Origin: Pterois miles | Lineage: Eukaryota; Chordata; Actinopteri; Perciformes; Scorpaenidae | Assembly (NCBI GenBank): GCA_947000775.1 | Contig: CAMQGK010000327.1 | Span: 12,208,001-12,272,000 of the forward strand | Reading direction: 5' to 3' | DNA: 64,000 nucleotides | Program-made: the position numbers and the translations under genes | In this document: one piece after another, positions 57,428-64,000 of the stretch | How the letters are laid out: each line of letters starts with the position of its first letter | How positions within the stretch are numbered: the stretch's first letter is position 1 | Notes under the pieces: model-generated | Database searches by the model: none | Seen by the model: the letters and a program-made list of their open reading frames with translations, nothing else | What the model was told of the DNA's origin: nothing

Positions 57428-57522
57428 CAGTGTTGCCAATTTGGAGACCTTCTCGCTAGATTTAGTGACTTTTGGAGTGAGTGCTGCCAGCTAGTTTTAT
57501 TGGAAGACAGTTGGCAACACTG
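57428..57522. repeat. 95-bp segment with 12-bp perfect inverted ends
   Basis: CAGTGTTGCCAA (57428-57439) and TTGGCAACACTG (57511-57522) flank GACCTTCTCGCTAGATTTAG and related sequence. I know similar GTGTTGCCAA...CGCTAGATTTAGCGAC segments from other fish DNA. It may be a tiny MITE or the conserved part of a longer repeat. Confidence 0.5.
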
Positions 57523-59201
57523 GACTGGGTTTTTCGGTTGGATCATTTTTTAAATCTAGTGTATGCTTGCTAGTTTCTTAAGATTACCAGCCATAATTTT
57601 AATGATATTTAGGCTAAAAAAATAAGAAAATATGGAGCAGAATTTTATCATTCATGGTTATTTCTAAAGCTGTATACTGTATGATTGGTGAGTTGGTTCC
57701 GTATATATATATAAACTGTGGTATGTAAACTGCTGAAATCCAGTTTTGTTCACATGTAACATTGCATACAAAGTATAGAGACTAACATGAGCACAGTACG
57801 TCTTCCAGTGTTAACCCTGATGTATCCCATCTCTTGCTCCATTCATGAAGGAATAGAGCTGGTCTGGAGCCCTTGTAACATAAGAACAGGATAGCCATAT
57901 AAAAAAATGAGGCAGCGACATCAAGGTTAGTCTCAACACAGTCTGAAAAACAAACAAGGTATTTAACCTACAAGGACAAAAATAATACGGTATTTGCAAA
58001 TAATATATTTTTTAACAAGCTTTTATTTATCAAATAAAAAAGTCCGCAAAAAGTTGCAACCTATGAAACCTGTTATGTGAAACCATCTAAAAAAGAGGGA
58101 AATACTTTTTCAAGGCAGTAGACCAAAGGATAACAAACACCTAAGCTTAATAGAGGATTTTTTGCAACACCACTGATATTGCCTGATAAATCAACTCCTG
58201 CATGCACACAGAAATGCATCATCTGATTTATCCAACCACCGTGAAAGACTGAAATTGCTTTTTTCCTGTGTGACAACACTCCTGCTCCATGCTGAAGGGC
58301 TTCTTTTAAGACCTAGGAGCTTCAACCAGTTTTTCGATGTGTCAGGATTTCTATTCATTTGGCGTCCAGGCATGTAAAACCACCACGGGCTCACCCACAT
58401 GTAAATGCTCTCGGTATGATTCGACGTAAACCCATTTCCAGTCAGGGACAGCTGGACTTAAAGTTATTTAGTGACGCTGTCAGGCGATTTATTCCTACTT
58501 GGTCCAATTTACATGGAGCTTTCGCCGTCTTGAGCTACATGGCTTCCTTGTTGAGATTGAATGTATGTGGGGAAGATCCGTCCTTTTAAGCAGACTGGAG
58601 TTCCAGCATTGAGTCTAAGATTGACTAGCTGTCACCAGATATTGATTTCCTCTCGCCTACTTAGTTCATAGCAATAAGCCAAGGGTAAATCCCAGGGTAC
58701 CACACAATTCCTGCATGGACAGGAGCCGGCAATTCACTAATGCACTGTTTTGGTCTTATTTTCATCCGCTGATGTAAAATCCATGCTACACTAGGTAACT
58801 TTGGAACATTGTGCCAACACTCATAACACTCAAGACACCATCATTCTGCTTTATATCGACATGCATTCTGTTACATCCAGGAAGTTATCAGGATAAAACT
58901 AAGTTAGAAAACAAAGTGCATGATTTGTTATTTCTCTCTCCAGAATGAACAAACACGAGCTGGAGACATAAAGAAGCTTTATGGCCCAAAGCAGGTAATA
59001 CATGACCAATTACAGGGCTACTATTAAAATGCCATCAAGACAAACGAGACTCACAAGTTCCTGAATTATGATGTTGTGGTATTCATCAGCTGATTAGTGA
59101 TCATGATTGTTACGATCTCAGTGGTTAATCGGCTTGCTAAAAGAATAATGAGAGGACGTTTGTTAGCAAGCCAAACACCTGCAAGGGCAGACGCTCTGTC
59201 G
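57523..59201. other. Unique non-coding DNA
   Basis: No gene or repeat is recognised. A short TATATATATATA lies at 57702-57713. Confidence 0.4.
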
Positions 59202-59224
59202 GTGTGTGTGTGTGTGTGTGTGTA
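59202..59224. repeat. TG microsatellite
   Basis: About 11 TG dinucleotides, with a further short run at 59233-59244. Confidence 0.9.
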
Positions 59225-59538
59225 TAGGTATGGTGTGTGTGTGTATGGTTGGACGTGGTCCAAGTGGAGTACTAATACCTGCACTTGTTGCCAGTCTAAT
59301 AAGAGAATCTGGCACAGACACTGCTCCACTCATCACCTGCAGCAAACAGTAGAACAACTCTGCCACATTCATTTTCTTTTCACTACTATGTATTCTCTGA
59401 CATTCTCTGACAAGGTCTTTACACAGCGCATGTCAATATATTTATCCAAAATGTTGTTTTTATGTGAATACTTTCACACACAACATGAATATTACACAGC
59501 AAAAAAGTGATATACTGTAATCTTTTTCCAGAACAAGG

Positions 59539-59539
<1 letters not shown>

Positions 59540-59599
<60 letters not shown>
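59540..59599. repeat. AT microsatellite
   Basis: About 30 uninterrupted AT dinucleotides, self-complementary and able to extrude as a cruciform. Confidence 0.95.
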
Positions 59600-59603
<4 letters not shown>

Positions 59604-60410
59604 CAACCAATAGTACAGACAGCCCATTCCCATTCCCAGGGCTTTAAATACTACTTAAAGGCTTCGTCACAGCTGTAAGCACATGGTACTGCTGTAAACG
59701 GCACACTTTAGTGCTAGTATGAAAAGCAAAGAGCATTGCATTAACTACAATGCAAACCCATTGGCAGCAACAATAATAACTCTTAGAAAGAGCGTAGTAG
59801 TAGTTTAAAGAGCAGAAGAAACACACAGGGTGGGAGGGAAGGTCAACCATATACTTCTTTCCTAAACCTAACTGTAGTGGTTTAGTTGCCTAATCCTAAA
59901 GTGCTGTCAACAGTAACTATATGGTTATGATGCCAAACATAAAGTGACACCAAGGGGCAAAGCGGTGATGAGATGGGATGAGAATGTGTTGGTACAAAAA
60001 AAAAGGGTGATAACACAACAGAGCGCATCTAACAATGAGACTTATTATTTAACAGATAAATACATAAAGCTGCTTGTTTATTTGATGCAGCTGGCTAAAT
60101 GTAATGAAATTCAAAATCACAAACTTTCCAATGCGTACCATATACTGTTTTTATTTTCTAATAATTTCTTCATCCACATTAACATAAATGAGGCTAGACA
60201 AACATTATACATACCTTTCATTATATGACGCCATAAACTACAGCATCAAAAACAGAGTAGAATCACTTAGAAAGAGCAAGATAGATGGATACAGAAAACA
60301 CAGAAGAAATATTGCAAACAGTGTTTTCACTGTTGTGGCAGCTCAGCAGGGGGGCAATATTTTTTCCTGCTAGTGCAAGCCCAGATAACTAATAAATGTT
60401 ACATACAGTA
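59600..60410. other. Non-coding DNA with a TTAGGTTTAGGC-family fragment
   Basis: TTCCTAAACCTAACTGTAG and TAGTTGCCTAATCC at 59862-59900 are the family signature on the minus strand. The rest is unique, with the 94-codon frame at 59944-60228 showing no family features. Confidence 0.4.
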
Positions 60411-60433
60411 GTGTGTGTGTGTGTGTGTGTGTG
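60411..60433. repeat. TG microsatellite
   Basis: About 11 GT dinucleotides. Confidence 0.9.
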
Positions 60434-60889
60434 CAGTGGAGGGTGATTTGTGTGGTGGGGAGATAGTTATGTATGCAGGACCACTAAGTCAGATCAGATA
60501 GATGTCTCGCATCCTCCAGGTCTCCTCAGCCTAAACTGAGTAGCCTCTATATCTATGGAGACCATGCAGCCTATACGCATTGTCTAAGGAGAGACACACA
60601 AGTCCCTCTTTACCTGCAATTACATTTCAGCGACCGGGAATACCTAAGATTTGCAGTCCACCCCAGTTAACCTTTCTTTCTTCCAACTGCACAGGCAGGA
60701 CAGAAAAAAAGGTTCACAGGGAGAAAGCACTGCAAAAATTGTAAAACTGGCAAAAATATAAATCATTATGACAGATTTAACCCAGTCACCAGAAATGCTG
60801 GCATTGGACATTTCTGTAAACTATATGCTGAATGTTGACGTTTTTGAATCAAAAATTTGTTTCTTAAATAATTTACATGTCAGCCTCAT
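60434..60889. other. Unique spacer
   Basis: No gene or repeat is recognised. Confidence 0.4.
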
Positions 60890-61165
60890 ATCTTGCTTGA
60901 TTAGGTTTAAGCAACAAAACTACTTGGTATAGGTTAGAAAAAGATTGTGGTTTGTGTTCAAATAATAATGTAAGAACATACCAACATAACAAAGCAATCG
61001 CTATACTATAATGACTAAAGTTAAGGTAAAATTACTACATTTGTACAGTAAAAATGACACTGAACGCTTTCAGCTGATTGTAATGTGATGCACGGGTCAC
61101 GAAAAGCCATCACCTGAATGAGCTTTGTGTTTGTTGGACCCATCCATCTCCCCTCCTGCCTGCCA
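60890..61165 (+). repeat. TTAGGTTTAGGC family segment
   Basis: GATTAGGTTTAAGCAACAAA, ACTACTTGGTATAGGTTAG and TTGTTGGACCCATCCATC follow the order seen at 47940-48150, with different sequence between. It lacks the GAGCGTAGCAT right end. Confidence 0.55.
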
Positions 61166-62690
61166 GGTGTGTCTCTTATGGTTATTTAAACTACGTCACT
61201 TGCTCTGACCGAATACAAAAACGCAGACATTTGTATTCTTGATTTGCTGAAATGTGCCATGTAAACATTTTTTCTTGGTGACTGGGCTGGATAGATTTGT
61301 TGATTTGTATGTCTGATCAGACTAAAGGTTGTAGCAAGACTGGAATAAAATAATCCAGTATCATTATTAAAGAAATTGTCCAGTTTCAGATGTTTCATTT
61401 CTTCTGATGAGATTCAATGTTTCAAGCAAATTACTTTTGCCATGCCAGAGGATGACTTCTTTTTTTTTTTTTTTAAAGGAACAAAAAAATTAATTCAGCC
61501 GCAATAAAATAAAAACCTCCAACCTCCAATTTAACCATTTGCTCTGTTTTCCAGTATTGGCCATTGGACAGGAGCATTGTTGGCGCATAGTTTCCTGAGG
61601 AAAACCCCTTTTTGCATTGTTTCCCAGCTAATGTCACACCAGATTAGGGGCAATGCAGAAGGACAGTGGAGGGTGAAGGGGTGCGTTTGACGTGCATCAT
61701 GGGTCGAGCAGGCAGACTCCCTGCCGGGTGGCCTCGGCTGTCGTAGCCTTTAATTATAGCTACATTGACAGGGTTGCAGATGGTCCAGTTGAAGAGGGAT
61801 TAAAGACGCAGGATAGTACGCATTCCCTGTGAATCTGTCTTTTCCTTGTGTGTGCTTTTCTTTCCCTCTCCCACTATTCTCTATCCTTGAATATAAAGGT
61901 ACGTAGCCTTGTGCAACCTGTATTCTGCATTAGCAATTATAGGAGGAGTGAGATTTTCATATAGTGATATTAAGAGTAAGGTGACTTGGTGTCACTTTCA
62001 ACATTGGTATTGTGATTTTGCATCACCTCTTGTTACTGTTGAAATTTCAACCCAGTAGTTCTCAAACTGCTAGTATCACTTCATTTAATTAAATAGTATA
62101 AAAATCATGTCTGAGATGAAGACGCTTAAAGCTAAAATAAAAACATGAACCACAAAATGGATGTTTTTTTTTTATTCTCCACTGTGATTTTTTTTTCCTC
62201 CTCCTGTATTAATACAAAGGCTTGTATTCATGCTCCTGAAAGCCCCTCTTCCCTCATTCATACAAACATTAGTTGTGCTTTTACATCTGTGGGATGTTCT
62301 AAGTAAAAAGCTCTGAGTAATTGATGCTATTACCATGCATCACCTGTCAATGCCTCCCTAAATGCACAGGGACAGAGAAATGGCAGTGAGGAACAGTGTG
62401 GCTCAGGGAAGGTGGAACTAGACAATGGAGTGCACTTGGATAATGGTATGCATTTGTACCTTCGAGTCACAGATGTGGATAAGGACGGAGAAAGAACGAA
62501 GTACAGAAGGAAATAAAAGGGGAAAGAGAAAAGACACACGACAGAAATAGAGAGGAAATGCTAATGAGAGAGCAATCATTTCTTCAAGTGATTGCATAGA
62601 TGAGGGATAATTTATTATGAATGTGTGCCTAGCTTCCTTTGACGTAGATGCATTAGCTTTGCTCCACAACTGCTTCTCAATAGATCTCTG
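61166..62690. other. Unique non-coding DNA
   Basis: No gene is recognised. T-rich runs lie at 61459-61475 and 62163-62175. TGGCCTCGGCTGTCGTAGCC and CTTTAATTATAGCTACATTG at 61726-61770 is a repeat-free GC/AT junction that may be a conserved element. Confidence 0.4.
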
Positions 62691-62840
62691 GAATCACAAT
62701 TTAGTCCCCAAGTATCATGCAAATGGACGACTGTTGGCCAGCTCCTAATTCATAGATTGCACTCAGTGGCCCTATGCCAAACCATTGTCCCATAATTAAT
62801 GACTCATTCCCAGTTCTTTCCTCCAGTAGGGTTATTGCTC
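62691..62840. promoter_or_regulatory. Candidate regulatory block
   Basis: Within 90 bp lie a POU octamer ATGCAAAT (62717-62724), a homeodomain core TAATTAAT (62793-62800) and an AP-1 site TGACTCA (62800-62806). The segment is free of recognised repeats. The sites are seen directly, but their use as an enhancer is inference. Confidence 0.25.
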
Positions 62841-63798
62841 TGTACAACTTAAACCTCGGAGGAAGAGGAGGAGTGAACACAAAGTGGATTTACCAGATCA
62901 ATAAAACATCAATAAGGAATTCCAAACTTTTAAACATATAAATGACACATAACAAATGGTAATAAAAGTAACATACAATTTACAAATTGCTATAATGTCA
63001 CTTATCATCTACACATAATGAATAACCCCCGTGTCATAAACATAGTGTTCACTCAACACAAATGAATTTGTGAAGCAGTTTATGAAATGATGCTTCCAAG
63101 CAAATTGAATTATACCATCTGTGGTTTATGTGGTTTTGAGCCTCAAGGGACAGCTTAGATTGCTGTTGACATGTAGCCATTATGGTAGCTACAGTATGTC
63201 TGTATTGCTTTGTAGTCATACATCCAAACACATTAACACATGCACATCAAAGTCTGGCTTTAAATGATGAAAACATCAAGAATTTAGGAATTTGTTTTCA
63301 TCAGTGTAATTCATCTCAACAAAACGTACAAGCAGCCATGTCGTGTAGTCCTTGGTACAGTATATTTACAGTGCACACCCACAGATTGGTAGGCATATTG
63401 GTAAAACAAGTATTATTTTTCCCAAAAAATACGCCTCCTATGCTTCAAGTATGTGCATCAAGCTTGGGCCAAAAGCCAGCGCTGTCTCACATATTTGCCA
63501 CATCTCTTGGGATTAAACAACATGGAGCCTACAATAGGAAATGGTCCAAGCAGAAATCAAATCTGCCCCTCTGAATAAATATCATCTTGCCGTCTGAGGC
63601 ACATCCCTCCAAGATAACCTGTCTGCTGAACGCAGCTGCTTGACACACATACAAACGCGCACACTCATAAAAACAGGAGTTGTTGCCTATATACGTACGC
63701 ACACACACATGCACGTACACATACACACCCAAGCTGGGTGGAAAATCAGCATTGGACATGACAGGAATGCAGACAGACAGCCATGTGTAAAAATGCCT
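62841..63798. other. Unique non-coding DNA
   Basis: No gene is recognised. Short CA/GT-rich words lie at 63650-63730. Confidence 0.4.
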
Positions 63799-63925
63799 GT
63801 CCATCCATCCATTCACCCATCCACTTATCCAACCATCCATTTGTTCACCCGTCCATCTGTCTGCCAATTCGTTTATCGGTCCATCGATCCCCCCATCCAT
63901 CTGTCTGCTCACCCATCCATCAAAC
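63799..63925. repeat. Degenerate CCAT/CTGT tetranucleotide array
   Basis: CCATCCATCCATTCACCCAT and many similar words in register give about 30 decayed tetramers. It explains the Asp/Gly/Trp-rich minus frame and the Pro/Ser/His-rich plus frame here. Such arrays are often left by GGAT-tailed retroelements, but no SINE body adjoins it. Confidence 0.8.
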
Positions 63926-64000
63926 ATGGTTTAGAGTTAAGGTCTGAGACAGCAGCTCCAACCTAGAGGCCAGGAGGATATGGAGGGAATGATTTAAGAG
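63926..64000. other. Window end
   Basis: Unique sequence with no recognised feature. Confidence 0.4.

Noticed and set aside
63799..63925. CRISPR-like or structured repeat
   Set aside because: The words are decayed CCAT tetramers without constant spacers or repeats.

Overview
The window looks like non-coding nuclear DNA from a teleost fish. It is AT-rich, full of CA/TG microsatellites, and carries several interspersed repeats that I recognise as typical of ray-finned fish: tRNA-derived SINEs, LINE 3' tails ending in TATCT repeats, small DNA-transposon derivatives and common unclassified repeats. I find no intact protein-coding gene, no tRNA or rRNA gene, no CRISPR array and nothing resembling an operon. 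Almost every open frame is short, lacks family similarity and lies in repeats or low-complexity DNA.

The only protein-family signal I can read is on the minus strand at 5105-6597. There, two decayed exons encode pieces of a sarcomeric (fast skeletal type) myosin heavy chain rod. Each has an in-frame stop, the exon expected between them is not visible, and the splice-site remnants are still where they should be. This is a DNA-level duplicated pseudogene fragment, not a processed copy.

Layout. 0-3 kb: two LINE tails, then a 1.1-kb, 32-bp-unit minisatellite running into a dispersed repeat. 5-7 kb: the myosin relic. 7-11.5 kb: a fold-back element and three copies of a tRNA-like SINE, one with a 13-bp target-site duplication and a matching empty site at 48 kb. 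14.5-15.8 kb: a three-layer nest of repeats. 18-24 kb: microsatellites, a large hairpin element at 21.2 kb and a candidate conserved block at 22.2 kb. 24-29 kb: dispersed repeats and more SINEs. 29-40 kb: purine tracts, GATA and very long CA arrays, a TTAA-bounded MITE at 37.5 kb and a dispersed repeat at 38 kb. 40-46 kb: dispersed repeats, including an inverted pair of a hAT-like element. 46-51 kb: another copy of the 10.9-kb repeat and a hAT-like MITE. 52-57 kb: a LINE tail with a SINE abutting it, and a CpG-rich patch with a 790-bp-spaced direct repeat. 57-64 kb: mostly unique sequence with TG, AT and degenerate CCAT repeats, and a candidate regulatory block near 62.7 kb.

The window is best read as a gene desert or part of a very large intron, whose content records successive transposon insertions. 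I see no convincing new biological system. The most checkable points are the myosin relic, the paired filled/empty SINE site, the indel-free minisatellite and the nested repeats. Repeat family names rest on recognition of typical sequences and would need a Dfam/Repbase search to confirm.
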